Shown: positions 1-11,023, counted from the stretch's first letter. The stretch: DNA of 64,000 bases from Amborella trichopoda (GCF_000471905.2 NW_006495044.1:3830849-3894848), one strand, 5' to 3'. Program-made: numbers and translations. Notes: generated from the letters alone by a model not told the origin.

Positions 1-225
1 GTTCTCTCTTTGGTAAATTTCTTTAATTATTAGGCTAGTCTTTTTTTTACCTCTTTCGGGTAATCTAGTGGGGAAGATATGACCCTACCCATTTTTCAAA
101 TAATTTTGGAGTTAGTTTTTTTTAGGCATTAGTGGGGTGGTGTCAATGGGAATGAAAACCACAACGCGGTGACTAAGGCGTGGGGGTTCCTACCACCACG
201 ACTCCAGCACCTTTCCTAGATTAGG
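1..225. other. Left flank, nothing recognised
   Basis: This is short AT-rich sequence left of the copia element. I see no coding region, RNA gene or recognisable repeat in it. It probably belongs to the same pre-insertion locus as the right flank beyond 61257. Confidence 0.5.
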
Positions 226-230
226 TAAGC
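226..230. repeat. Target-site duplication of the copia element, left copy
   Basis: TAAGC lies directly before the 5' LTR, and CAAGC follows the 3' LTR at 61253-61257. Four of five bases match, so this is a likely but decayed duplication. The LTR ends were chosen from the similarity of the two LTRs. Confidence 0.6.
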
Positions 231-470
231 TGTAAAGGGATAACCCCATAATCTTTCAAATCATTGGGCCATCTCTACTATCTTGGTGAATCTCATTCAA
301 AGTGATTGTTGTAACAAATATAAAGTCGAACCTATTCAATTATGATTGTAATAAACACAACCCACGTATATCAAAAAACATGTACATCTTATATTATAAA
401 TGACCATCTCATCTCACGTGATTGATAGAAAAGTGTAATAGAAACTTCCTTAAATTTGATTACCTCAATA
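231..470 (+). repeat. Copia 5' LTR
   Basis: This segment aligns along its length with 61022-61252. Both copies start TGTA and end near CCTCAATA. A TATA-like stretch (TATATTATAAA) lies near 390. The end is set by the primer-binding site that follows at once. Confidence 0.88.
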
Positions 471-483
471 TGCTATCAGAGCA
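471..483 (+). promoter_or_regulatory. Copia primer-binding site (tRNA-iMet type)
   Basis: TGCTATCAGAGC differs by one base from TGGTATCAGAGC, the usual site complementary to the 3' end of plant initiator methionine tRNA. It directly abuts the 5' LTR. Confidence 0.85.
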
Positions 484-743
484 GTGCCGGTCCTCTTAAA
501 AAAAAAAACAAAACAACAAATTTTTTTCTCTCTTAATCTCCTCTCTCTCTCTCTGCAAAACCTCAATGTCCTCTCTTCTCTCTCTACATCAACCCCAATG
601 TCCTCCCTTCTCTCTCTACATCTATCCTTGCACAAAAAAAAAGCAAATTTTTTCTCTCTTAACCTCTCTCTCTCTCTCTGTAAAACCCTATGTTTGCTCT
701 CTACATTTATCCTTGCACCCCCTCTTCTGCTAACTCTCTATTT
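484..743 (+). other. Copia leader, CT-rich, with an internal duplication
   Basis: This is an untranslated leader of poly-A, poly-T and CT microsatellite. Two related copies are seen, at about 498-633 and 634-719; each starts with an A run and goes on through TTTTTTCTCTCTTAA, CT repeats and CTCTCTACAT. Open frames here come from simple repeats and are not genes. Gypsy-A is inserted at its right end. Confidence 0.7.
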
Positions 744-748
744 CTCAT
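744..748. repeat. Target-site duplication of Gypsy-A, left copy
   Basis: CTCAT precedes the 5' LTR of Gypsy-A, and the same five bases follow its 3' LTR at 56496-56500. The match is perfect. Confidence 0.93.
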
Positions 749-2035
749 TGTTTTACGATATTTTTCTTCATCTTGTATCCCCGATGCGGAATAAAGAGAA
801 GTCAGAACAAATAAAACCTGATTCACAAGTGGAAAGAGACGAAATGTTTCTAAGGACTTCATAAGACCACCAGCCAAGTTTTGTCGTGATCCGATAAGTG
901 TTAGGCAGTGCAGACAAAGAAATTATTATAGAAAAATCGGCTTCTAGCATCCTGAAAGGGATCTTATAATTGTAACACTATTTTTGGAGTGGTAAATGAC
1001 TATGGGACCATCGCCATTGGATTTGGGACGTTCGAAAACCCCTATGGTTCAAGTTTTGGCATTGATCGAATGCTCTAGGACGAAGTTATGGCCAAATTAC
1101 TCAAAATGGGTAGGCCTCACACTATTTCCATGCACCATCAGTGAACCAAATTCCATTAACATAAACTTAGTTTCATAGCTTTGGGGTGAACTTTAAAAGG
1201 TCATATCTCCTTTGTCTTGAGTCGGATCGAGCCCAAATTTTAGGAGTGTGTTAATCTCATCATTTTGAGCATTTTGATATGTAGCACGACCCGTGTCGTC
1301 GCCCGAGTGGGGAGAAAAGCTAGAGAGAAGTTTCCGATTCGTGGTCAATTGTAAAAAATTCAGCAGGGGCACCCCTCGATCGAGTGGCCTTATCACAGTG
1401 CTCGCGCATTCGATCAACTTGAAACCAGTTCCATTATGTGCTCGAGGTCCAAGGTTTCATTTGAGCCGAACCTTGCACATGATGAATGGCCGGATTTGAC
1501 ACACGAGGATAATGAAGTTGCCGCAAATTCTGGTGACTAGAATTTAGATTCCGGCCAAAAGTTCAAAAGTGGAAAATGGTCGTTTGGACACGAAATCGAG
1601 CTACATTTGTTGTCAAACGTTCATGACAGCGTGCTCATCACAATTCAGCAAGAAATAGTGAAAACATGCCAAGAGACGAGCACAATCTTGATTTAAAGAT
1701 TATAAGTTTCTCATGAATTTCACATCGCACGATCGTGGCCCAAAAACCCGATCTATGGCTTGAAATAGGTATCAAAATGATCATCATTTTGAGCCAAGCA
1801 AGAAAGCAATCATCTTTAGGCCGAATGAGCACCAAAGCAACCTCGAATCTGCCTTGGAAGATCGTACGAGTTCTTGGGCAAAAACAGGGATGAAAATGGA
1901 ATTTATGAATTGAAGGGTGAAGGGCAAAATCATCATTTTGCCCCATTTTTCTTAAAGTTTCTTTAATTATTTGAATGCCTAATTATTTACAATTAGGTCA
2001 ACTTTTGAGTGTACACCCACCTTTGGGCCCACCTC

Positions 2036-2087
2036 TATATATACGCGCACACATCTCATTGTAGAGGAGGCTTGGAAAATTAATAAA
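2036..2087 (+). promoter_or_regulatory. Gypsy-A LTR promoter (TATA) and polyadenylation signal
   Basis: TATATATA (2036-2043) is followed 38 bases later by AATAAA (2082-2087). The 3' LTR has the same pair (TATACATATACA near 12769, AATAAA at 12816). The spacing implies a short R region, so the microsatellite and hairpin array fall in U5 and therefore in the 5' leader of the genomic RNA. Confidence 0.75.
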
Positions 2088-2169
2088 AAATTCCTTTTCT
2101 CTTTGAGAAGCTTGGGTCACGTCTTGGAGAGAGAAAGGAGAGATAATAAATAGTTAGGTACCCTTGGGC

Positions 2170-2350
2170 CTCAACGTAATTCTCTCTCCTCTTCTTTCTC
2201 TCTGCTCTTCTTTCTCTTTGCTCTTCTTTCTCTCTCTCCTCCCTTCCTCTTCTTTCTCTCTCCTCCCTTCCTCTTCTTTCTCTCTCTTTGCCCTTCCTCT
2301 TCTTTTTCTTCCTTCTCCCTTTCTCTTATTTCTCTCTCTTCTCCCTTCGT
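2170..2350 (+). repeat. CT-rich microsatellite in Gypsy-A U5
   Basis: This is a run of CTCTTCTTTCTCTCT-type pyrimidine repeats. The homologous tract in the 3' LTR is 12905-13115. Open frames on both strands here are simple-sequence artefacts. Confidence 0.85.
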
Positions 2351-2559
2351 ACTTCTCACTCCTCACAGGGGTGCAGTATGGACTTGCTCATAATTGCAGG
2401 TCTTAATGCATCTCCTGTGACTTCTTTCTCACTCTCTCTCCCCATAGGGGCAGTGACGTGGGCCTGCTCGTACTTGCGGGTCTCAGTGCTCCGTTGTGGT
2501 TTTCTACCTCTTTCTCTCTTTTTTCTTTCTTCTATCTCACATCTCTCTCCTCTTACGTC

Positions 2560-3050
2560 TTACACAAATGGAAGCCTTAGTCTCTCTCTCATCCCTCTTC
2601 TCTTATGATTTACACAGACGGTAGCCTTAGCCATCACATGTGTAAACTTTCTCTCTCTTCTTTCTGCTCTAGTGATTTACATAGACGGCAGCTTTAACCG
2701 CCACCTGTGTAAAGACTTTTTCTTCTTTCTCTCTTTCTCTCTTCCCTCATCCTTCTCTTCTCACACAGACATCAGTCCTAGCCGTCGACTGTGTATGACA
2801 CAGACGACACCCTTAGCCGCCGCCCGTGTCTTCACCCTTCTCTCTCTCATGAGACAGACGGTAGCTCTCACCGCCACCCGTGTCACTTCTTTTCTTTGAC
2901 ACAGACGGCAGCTTTAGCCGCAGCCTGTGCCACCTTTCTTCATGTCCCTTCTGACACACACGAAAGTTCTAGCCGCCGCCTGTGTCGCTGTTCTCATATT
3001 TCCCACTAGCATAGACGGCTGCTCTAGCCACTGCCTGTGTCTTGTTCCTC
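2560..3050 (+). repeat. Tandem hairpin-repeat array in Gypsy-A U5
   Basis: Eight or nine units of the form ACAGACGGC...GCCGC..CCTGTGT are separated by CT-rich spacers. The ends of each unit are mutually complementary (ACACAG/CTGTGT and GGC/GCC). The matching array of the 3' LTR lies at about 55200-55720. Confidence 0.8.
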
Positions 3051-3660
3051 CCTTTGCTCTTCTGTTTTCCCTTAAAGTCCTTTGCAATATGCATAAGAAG
3101 AAAACCAAACCAAGTTCTCTCCATTTTTTTTTATTTTTTTATTTTTATTTATTCGCATCATGAGGTACTAGGTTAAAAGAAAACTGGTCCTCGGTTCCCT
3201 CTCAAAACAAAGTTCTTTCTTTAAAGTTCTGGGTGAAAGTCAAGCCAGTCTTCAGAGTTTATTCTTTGAAGTATTGGGTGAAAAGTAGACCAACCTCCAA
3301 ACATCCATTTTTGTTTGAAAGATTAGTTGAAAATCATACTAGTCTTTCACTTTCTAACACCACCCCCTATTCTTTTCTTCATTTGGAAGACCTGGTGAAA
3401 ATCAAAACGGTCTCCGTCTCTTTATCCAACCTCGAATGTACACGCTTGTGTGCATTCGCCTTGAGTGCATCACGGACCCACGTGAGGTAAGTCCCACCTC
3501 ACGACCCTTATTCCCCTCTCATTGGTTGGTGTTCTTGCTCACATTTTACTCATGTGGTTCTCGAGAGAGCGGTCTTAGGTCCCGAGTTCTCTATGAAACC
3601 CGAGACCCATGCCACCAGGTCAACCCGACCAGGGGGGCGAGATCGAGACTTCTAACCAGC

Positions 3661-3680
3661 TTGGCAACTCCACTGAGGAC
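3661..3680 (+). promoter_or_regulatory. Gypsy-A primer-binding site
   Basis: TTGGCAACTCCACTGAGGAC starts two bases after the LTR end. It is close to the TGGCGACTCC-type site usual in Tat/Ogre elements, which is thought to pair with a tRNA-Arg. The sites of B and C have the same form. Confidence 0.82.
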
Positions 3681-3858
3681 ACACTACCCCGCCGTCGGAT
3701 CATCCTTGTTCAACCTATCTCACATTCTTTTTGCTTATCACACACACATGACTTTGGGGTTTTCTAACCCTTTTATTCGGATCGACGATTAGAAAATCCT
3801 CGCATTTGCGAACTCACCTCGAGAACAGGTCCCTTGAACCTCGTTTCCAACCTTCCTC

Positions 3859-5211
3859 TTGAGCATTGACCTAGTGTCAAGTTCCCAGGTCCTGACCTGG
3901 ATCGATGTGAGGAGAAACTTGAAGGTCCCTAACTCCCCGTCTCCTAGCGCTGGTGGATCTCCCACCAAAGGGCTTTGCATGGGTGGCTCAACTGCACCCA
4001 CTCACACCACGCACCCCATCACCAGCAAATCACTTTCCGGTCATATTGCTGAGGTTTTCCGAAAGGCTGCTCGGTCCCTTGCTGCAACCGGCAAACAAAC
4101 TACGCTTACGCTTGTGGGTCGCCATAAGGCTACTCCCCATGTTTGAACCCCACTTTGGGCCCCTATACTCAGAGACCCAACATGTCGAGGAGGAGACACT
4201 GGGGCCTCCACCTCTCACACACGTACTAAGGCTCGTGGGCCATCCACTCGAGTCACATCTAAGGGCAACGCATTGCGTCGAGTCATTGTTTAGGATTAGA
4301 TCTCTTTGGGCCAGATCCTGAACATACTCTGCATGAGCATCCCACCACTTGGGGCAATGCCGTTGTTGTGCCAACTCGAGTACACGGGAGACAACCCCCT
4401 CGTCGTCCCTCTCAGCACACACTTGTGCACCTTGTAAGAGGCAGGCTACCGACTGTTCCCGTACAAACACGTGCTTGCGGTTCTCGGCCTCCTAAGGCCA
4501 GACCAGTTGCTTGAGCCCGGGTTGACGCTCAAGTCACTCGAAACTCTCCTTCAAGAGGCATGCACACACCCCTTTCATAGATCGTCCCCGGCTCCCAACC
4601 GAAGATTGTCGTGAGCTGATCTCTCTCCCATTCAAACCTTCTCCTCTGGGCAAGCACCTCAAGACTTGGTACTCGAAAGTTTTCCCCAAGAGTACCCTCT
4701 TGAGCCAACCCCTTCAGGTCAATCATGTCTCTGGAGCTCACAGAAGAGCTCGTGGTAAAGACCCGATGGGCGACGAGATCCTTCATCCCCTGTCCTCCAC
4801 CAAGCTGAGACAAAGGTCCAAGCTAACCCTTGTTCAAGGTTCGCACCCATTGCCTCATCTCATGGAGGTGACCCTCTCATGCACAAGAAAAGCGGACCAA
4901 TCGCAGTCCCAATCCCAGTTCTAGAGAAAAGTGCATCAGAGTCTCGGGGCCAAACATAACGGAGATCTTCGAATCCTCACCAGGTAAGCGACTAAGACAA
5001 CAAGGGCAACCAGCCTCGTTGACCTTCTACCCACTCTAGAAGGCAGTAAAGCTTGTAGAAGAAGCACCAGAATCTTGTGTGGTTGTCAGCGTTGTAGGAG
5101 ACGCCCTAACCTTACAGCACACGGTCACAAGACCGTCAAGAACAGGTTCTTACGCGGTAAGCATACAAAGCTCGAATCTAGTCGGGACATGCTGAGCCCC
5201 TACTGACCGAC
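3859..5211 (+). pseudogene. Gypsy-A N-terminal extension of gag
   Basis: The + strand encodes a Pro/Ser-rich, basic segment that includes RRNLKVPNSPSPSAGG near its start. It recurs in B (about 51253 downwards) and C (about 34850 downwards), where it begins RRDLKVPNSPSPSSGG and RRNLKVPHSPSPRSGG. Further conserved islands follow, such as LMEVTLSCTRKADQ (near 4860). The function is unknown. It may be the amino-terminal part of a long gag or a separate leading frame like the extra ORF1 of Ogre elements. It is broken. Confidence 0.6.
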
Positions 5212-7070
5212 TTGCCACGACTAATCCGGCAAGCACGAAAGGCCTCGGCTGCATCATTGACTGACCTCCCAGAAGAAAGGGTCAGTGTGATGGTCATCGA
5301 CGAGCTTAATGATAGTCAAGAAGAACACATGAATAGATTCGAGCACATGGTGCGTACGATGATGGAAAAAATTGACCGAATGGAGAATGCTAGGCTCTCA
5401 GGGAATTCATCCCACCATGAGGCTAACTCCCATCACTCAGTTGATCCAGTCCCAAGACATCCTTCCCCTTCAACTTCTCAGGAAAATTCCACCCCTCACC
5501 TAATCTCACAGGCTGACATTGTCGCCATGGTCACCCACAGCTTGCGGGGCAGGCAGATCCCAGGTATGAAGGGAACAACGCTTTATCAGAAGCCGTATCC
5601 CTCTTACATAGACCAGGTCCCTTTTCCCCCTAACTACCAAAAGGGGAGGCTCCCCCTCTTCAATGGTACGAGTTCCCCTCATTAGCATATTGCTGATTTT
5701 CAAGCAACGTGTCAGGAAACAACATCTGACAGGAGGCTCCTACTCCGTCAATTTGTTGAAACCCTTGACCGCCTAGCATTTCAGTGGTATGCTCGACTCC
5801 CTCCCAACTCATTGAAAACCTGGGAGGAAATGGAGGGATTGTTCTACGAATGCTTTTACGAGGTCGAAAGAGAGGTTCAAGTCATCGAGCTTCTCACCTT
5901 GACCCAAGGACTAGATGAGCCCGTTGACCAGTTCATAAGGAGATGGACAGACTTGGCTGCTTACCAATCCAATCCCATGTCCGAGATTGAAGCAGTCCAG
6001 ACTTGTGTATGCAATATGCGACTCAAGATCACTTTGCATATCGAGGCCTCTAACCTGACTTCCATGTCAGGGCTGATTTCCAAGTTAGTTTGCATCGAAA
6101 GCCTGTTCCGACACCATGGCTGATCACGACCACAGTCCTCAAGCGCAGGAAATAACCGAGCCCAAGGGAACTCTCAACCCAACCCTCAGGGCAATCAACA
6201 AAAAGGGATAATTAGCGCAGCTGTCACCGTGTCAGACCCTAAGAAGGCTGCCCCTCGAACTTTGGATTTCCCCAAAGGGGTGGGCCCATCGAATATTCAG
6301 GCAGCACCCCAGGGAGGTCAACAGCAACCTCAGGCCTACAACAGAGTGCCCCCACCTCCGAACCTCGACCGAAGGGATTTCTAGGTAAAACATAAGAATA
6401 AAGTTCATAGCTTTGATAAGGAATGGGTTCCCGCTCTGCTGCGTATGTTGGTGAAACAAAATATGATTGAATTGCCCGAGATAAAGAAACCTGAAGAAGT
6501 TGGCCTCGAAACACACGAGAACTACTGCGCCTATCACCGAAGGTTAGGGCACACCTTACAAGAATGCTACACTATCAAAGATCATATCAAAGGTTTGATT
6601 TAGAAAGGTCAGATACAACTTGATAGCCTTAAGAAGGCATTCAGGGCAGCGGAGGCGGCCCATGCGGTGACAGTTCAGGAAGAGGACAAACACCCATATC
6701 TCGTTGATGAATTAACAACAAATCTCCTCTAGTCGCTATTCTCCAGGATTCTCTAGGAGGGAATTGTCATGCCAAAGCCAGTGAGGCAGCCCAAGCGCCT
6801 CGCCCAGGGAACTCAGGGCCTCTGGTGCCGGTATAACCAGATATGGGGTCATGACTTGAATGAATGCTACGGTTTTCAAGCCATAATCGCAAAGAAAGTG
6901 TAGAAAGTCATTTTTCTTATACCATGCCAGGAGACGACCCTCAAATCGTCCCTTCGTTAATCCAAGAGGATGTTCAAACACAAGCCTCTTGTGATGACAC
7001 ATCATTCAGGGTTTCTGATTCCACGGAGCCCTCGATTTCCCAGCCATGGAAAGTGCATAACGGGTAGAGT
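5212..7070 (+). pseudogene. gag: Gypsy-A gag: capsid core and zinc-knuckle segments
   Basis: This is the retrotransposon capsid protein. A helical, charged segment (NRFEHMVRTMMEKIDRMEN) precedes the gag-family start YPSYIDQVPFPP (near 5590) and LPLFNGTSSPH. The capsid core then runs to about 6120, with EMEGLFYECFYEVER and DQFIRRWTDL typical of Retrotrans_gag. Two Cys/His segments follow: CAYHRRLGHTLQEC near 6525 and CRYNQIWGHDLNEC near 6825. Both resemble the nucleic-acid-binding knuckles of gypsy nucleocapsids. Homologues in B and C align throughout. It is broken in several places. Confidence 0.85.
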
Positions 7071-8150
7071 AGAATGAAGTCCCTGAAGCGAGAAGTGGTT
7101 CATCATGCCAGGCCTGCTCCTGAGCCTAGCAAAGTTGACCAGATGACTCCAAAGAATACCAGGAAAAGACAAGCATCAAGGGCCGCCCATCGAAAGCGCA
7201 AAATTCCCCAACCTTAGGTCGAGAAGGAGTTTCTCAAGCCCCTTGCCCCGTTACCGACCTTGCAAGACTTCTTCCCTATTCCATGTTTCAACCAAGGGGA
7301 TATCCTTGAGCTATCATCTGCTCAGATCACATCCAATGAGGGCGACGACACTAAATGCACCCCCAAACAGTCTAAGAAGGGGAAAGGCTCAAAAGATCAC
7401 CTACTTGGATCGGTCCAGCTTGAGGGATGACCTTAAAACTCCCCCACCTATGACCTTAAAACTCCCCCACCTTCTAACCCCTCTTCTTCTTCCTCCTCTT
7501 CTTCTTCTTCTACTACATATTTTGCAAGTATGACCCCGGAGTGCCTAGACTTTGAAGCTCTTGACAAAGAGCTAGAAGGTTCTAATATCAGCAAACAACA
7601 TCAGAAGCTATTGAGAAAGACGATGGCTCACGCAGTCGGATTCCTGACGGTCGCTGACATATTGACGGCTTGTGCCAAGATGGAACCACCTCTCATTATT
7701 GGGGAACACATCAACAAGTGTCGAAAGTCCAAATCAAAAGAAACCCCAGTGGCCTCTCGAGCTCAACTTCGAGCAAAGGCCGAAAGAGTTGTAAGGGCAG
7801 AGCTTCTATTCTCAGGAAGCTTGACACATGGTCCAAATCTCTGAAGCAGCCGCTAACACTAGCCAAATGGGTCTAAGGTCTGGGAAGAAACTTCAACCTC
7901 CCCGCAAAAAACCGAAGCTGTTAAAATACCCTGGTCTGCCACTTCTCCCATACCCAAACACCCCATCCAATCCACCACTCCTTAAGTACCAGGGGCCACG
8001 TCTGGTCCCATACTGCCAACCACCTTCTAAACCTCAAATCTCCACTCTGCCAATACAAACTTCATCTACCCAATCTGCCCAAACCTCCTAGTCCTTACCG
8101 GCTGCACAACAAAGTCAGCCAATATCCCTAAACAAACCCCTTTCACCTAA
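7071..8150 (+). pseudogene. gag: Gypsy-A C-terminal gag region (basic and proline-rich)
   Basis: The segment is basic and Ser/Pro-rich. One recognisable stretch (7530-7844) starts MTPECLDFEALDKELEG and includes a helical part with HAVGFLTVADILTACAK. It is followed by a proline-rich tail (7828-8091, PRKKPKLLKYPGLPLLPY). B has the same order on its strand at about 48290-46890. I know of no domain name for it. In B and C the protease follows, but none is seen here. It is broken. Confidence 0.6.
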
Positions 8151-8159
8151 GACTGCTTC

Positions 8160-8640
8160 TCAGCATACCATATCATTCATGTCATGAAGCCACACGTGCG
8201 ACCTACCAATGTCACCTTCTCGATGGCCGCACATGACACACGTATGGCCAAAAGCCCAACGGCCACTGTAACCGTCCATATTCTGGCAACCCTTCTCCTC
8301 CTCTGAAAAATCGTTGGAAAACCGCTGACCGACGGAGAAGCCTTTGACGCCTATCGTTTTGCCTCGACCAATGCCAGAATCCACCGTAAAACCACCCGCA
8401 ACCTCTTGTGACACCTAGAAACTACCGCAGAAGCCCTTGGACACCACCGGAGAACTTCGTCGCCCTGCCGAAAATCCCTATGGAGAGTTCAAGCCCTTAG
8501 ACCCCCTTTTTCACCCTGCCGAAATCTTGGTTGAAGACCCTTTTTTTTACCGGCCGATGGTGAAAAATTTTTAACCCGTTGAATGAAAAGGGTAAAAGAA
8601 GGGTTACTCGGTTTTATAACCAATATATTCCCTAGATTTC
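8160..8640 (-). other. Gypsy-A remnant of the antisense (PMD) leader and promoter
   Basis: Read on the - strand, AATATATT (8622-8629) followed by GGTTATAAAACC resembles the antisense promoter of B (40560-40580) and C (24079-24100). The downstream text (CGGCAGGG, CTCCGGTGG) resembles the antisense leaders. No PMD coding part is seen in A. Confidence 0.5.
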
Positions 8641-8759
8641 CACATAGAAAACAAAATACACACGATTCCACAAAGAAATCATGTGTCATTCTGAAATAGA
8701 CCAGGGGCATTTTTGAAAGGAAAAAGACGATGTGCATAAAGAAGGCTAAGAGGTGATGG

Positions 8760-9300
8760 ACCGGGTCGAGCTTGTTGAGAGCCCGACTCTAAGGCCTAGA
8801 CAAACCGCCACGAGTGTCAACCGTCGTGGGTGTCATTAGCCGCGACACATGTTCCATCCACCGCTGTGCGCGTTCCACCAACCATTTCGGCACGAGTCTC
8901 ATCAATCGTCATGGGTGTCATTAGCAACCGCATGTGTATTTTCCACCGCTGCGTGTGTTCGGATTAGCCGACGTGCGTGCAACTTCTTCATTGCTGGGCA
9001 TGCTCTTGCATGAAATTCCTCTGTTGCTCTACTTTGTCCACCGTGAGTGCATCAACAAGGTCTCACACTTCATCCCCATAGTAGTCACACTGACCCACTA
9101 ATTCCCCATGAATCCGCTTCCACTTCCATCCCTCACTGGGGCACCATCTTCATCTGAACTCATTGCCTATCAATAGCCTCAGCTGTTTACATCCCTGGTG
9201 AGTTAGACCATCATCCACAGACTTATTCCCCATGGAATATCATCCACCTCGTAGTCCCCTGTGAGTTCCCTTTTCACTAAAATACCCATTTACATTGTGA
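8760..9300 (+). repeat. Gypsy-A 3' region: GTCGTGGGTGTC repeats and primer-site-complementary repeats
   Basis: From 8810 to 9010 imperfect repeats such as CACGAGTGTCAACCGTCGTG and GTGTCATTAGCCG occur. From about 9070 there are spaced segments such as CCCCATAGTAGTC, CCCTGGTGAGTTAG and CCCCTGTGAGTT. These resemble the complement of the element's primer-binding site. No gene is seen. Confidence 0.5.
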
Positions 9301-9815
9301 CTCACACATTGGTCCAGTTGCATGACCTTAAACTGCAACCATAGTCCAATTGCACGACCTTAAACTGCAGCCATGGTCCAGTTGCACGACCTTAAACTGT
9401 AGCACTGGTCCAATTTCACGACCTTAAACTATGGCACTGGTCCAGTTGCATGACCTTAAACTGTAACACCGGTCCATGCTGCATGACCCTAAACTGCATA
9501 ACAATGGTCTAGTTGTATGACCCTAAACTATAGCGCACATTCTGGCCGCATGATTTTAAAAGGCTTAGCACAATGGTCTAATTGTATGAGCCTAAATTAT
9601 AGTGCACGTCCTGGCCGTATGATGTTAAAAGGCTTAACACAATGGTCCAGTTGTATGACCCTAAACTATAGTGCACGTCTTGACTGCATGACGTTAAAAA
9701 GTTTAGCACAACGGTCCAGCTGTATGACCCTAAACTATAGTGTACATCCTGGCCGCATGATGTTAAACTGCTTCGCCCAGGTCCCAGTGGCATGACCTTA
9801 AACATGCCTCTACGC
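9300..9815 (+). repeat. Gypsy-A tandem array, GCATGACCTTAAACTG unit
   Basis: About 14 imperfect copies of a unit of about 35 bases, GGTCCAGTTGCATGACC plus TTAAACTGCA, lengthen to about 68-base double units after 9500. The same unit in opposite orientation forms arrays in C (22330-23140) and B (39160-39620). This fits their opposite strand. Open frames over it are repeat artefacts. Confidence 0.8.
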
Positions 9816-10880
9816 ACATGCACACGCCTTTTGCGTGCGTCTTCATGCACGCCTTCCCTAACCGGTCCGTATGTATGTGCGTACAACCTTCACTACCTCC
9901 CTAGTGAGTCCACTTCCATTATCACCATTCACTATTCCCTAGTGAGTCCTACCCACGCTCATAAAACAACAGTGAGCCATCCCAACGTCCATACTCACCG
10001 TCAGCTAGTGGGTCACCTTTACCTACCTTCCATACACACACCATCCATCCTCTACAAGCAGCCTCGCGTCACTTCCCTAAAGTGAGTCAAACCACCGCCA
10101 TACTCACTCCATGGCCTCCACAGACTTCCATTCATTGTGATCATGGTCCAGCTATATGGCCATAAACTATAGTACATGTCCTGATTGCATGATGTTAAAC
10201 TGCTTCGTACAGGTCTCGAAGGCATGACCTTAAACACTCTCTCACAAAAAAAAAAGAGAAAAAAGAAGAAAATGGTCATGATGAAAACCCTAAAGGGAAT
10301 CATGAGTAAAAATGACAGACGGGCATGGTCATGAAACCATGAGTAAGAACGTTCCGAAATAAAACCCGGGCACGGTAAAAACCCAAAAGAGCACCGTGAG
10401 TAAAAATGGAAAAAGGGTGGGCATGGCCATCGGTTCATGGGTAAAAGAGCACCAAATAAAAAAGGAGGTTGATGAAAACTATCTTTACGACACCACTTCC
10501 TCAGTCCAAGTGAAAACTCACAAAGGGCCCTTGGACCAATCAAGCAGGTTGATGAAGCACTCGCCCCATAGGCGGCTTCAACTAGCATTCTAAAAAGAAA
10601 ATCCCCGGTATGAGAATGCCCTGATATTGGGACCCAAAAAGAAGAGCTTCAAAGAAGAGTCCAACAGTCTGAGTCTGTCCATGAAAGGACCCAGGAGTCA
10701 GAAGAATCATCAATAGGGCAAGTCAGGCTCCATGCAAAAGAGCCCCATTCCCAAGAAGTCACTACGAAGAGCTAGTTGAAAGCTAAACTAGCCTTCGTAG
10801 AAACAAGAAATCACATTCCAATATGCCAAAGATGTCCCAAAAAGGCAAAGAAAATTGTCAAGCCAGACCCAATACCTGCT
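9816..10880 (+). other. Gypsy-A 3' non-coding region
   Basis: Segments like CCCTAGTGAGTCC (9898, 9940) are followed by a few more TTAAACTGC units (10140-10235). Repeats of the type CATGAGTAAAAATG then run from 10300 to 10445. C (21690-21880) and B (38520-38690) have the same blocks in opposite orientation. No gene is seen. Confidence 0.55.
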
Positions 10881-10887
10881 ATGCAGC

Positions 10888-11023
10888 AACCAGGGTAGAG
10901 CCCCGTGAGGCCGTCTCGCTGGTGAGGTACCCTGCTTGTTGAAACTTCTGGCAGAAACCAAGGTACAGTCCTCTGAGGCCGCCTCGCTGGTGAGGTACAC
11001 TGCTTGTCAAGGCTAACCTGGTG
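10888..11023 (+). repeat. Tandem 68-base duplication in the Gypsy-A 3' region
   Basis: Two adjacent copies (10888-10955 and 10956-11023) share AACCAGGGTA/AACCAAGGTA, then TGAGGCCG, CTCGCTGGTGAGGTAC and TGCTTGT. They are about 80% identical by eye. Confidence 0.8.

Larger units (their letters stand above)
749..3658 (+). repeat. Gypsy-A 5' LTR (2.9 kb)
   Basis: It starts TGTTTTACG and ends CTAACCA. It matches 11464-13189 plus 55071-56495. Inside lie a TATA box (2036-2043), AATAAA (2082-2087), a CT microsatellite (about 2170-2350) and a hairpin-repeat array (about 2560-3050). A long U3 of about 1.3 kb is shared with the LTRs of B and C at lower identity, showing common descent. Confidence 0.92.

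Noticed and set aside
2154-2608. Lys/Glu- or Leu/Ser-rich open frames over CT microsatellites (also 12744-13196, 15112-15611, 18911-19439, 36468-36708, 53215-53637)
   Set aside because: They are low-complexity translation of simple repeats, present in several frames and on both strands at once.
8160-8737. A protein-coding gene on either strand after gag in A
   Set aside because: The frames are short and have no motif. The sequence fits the antisense leader of B and C better.
9517-9886. Open frames on both strands with regular YS..PGRM-type repeats
   Set aside because: They are translation of the TTAAACTG tandem array. No known family matches and there is no coding signal.
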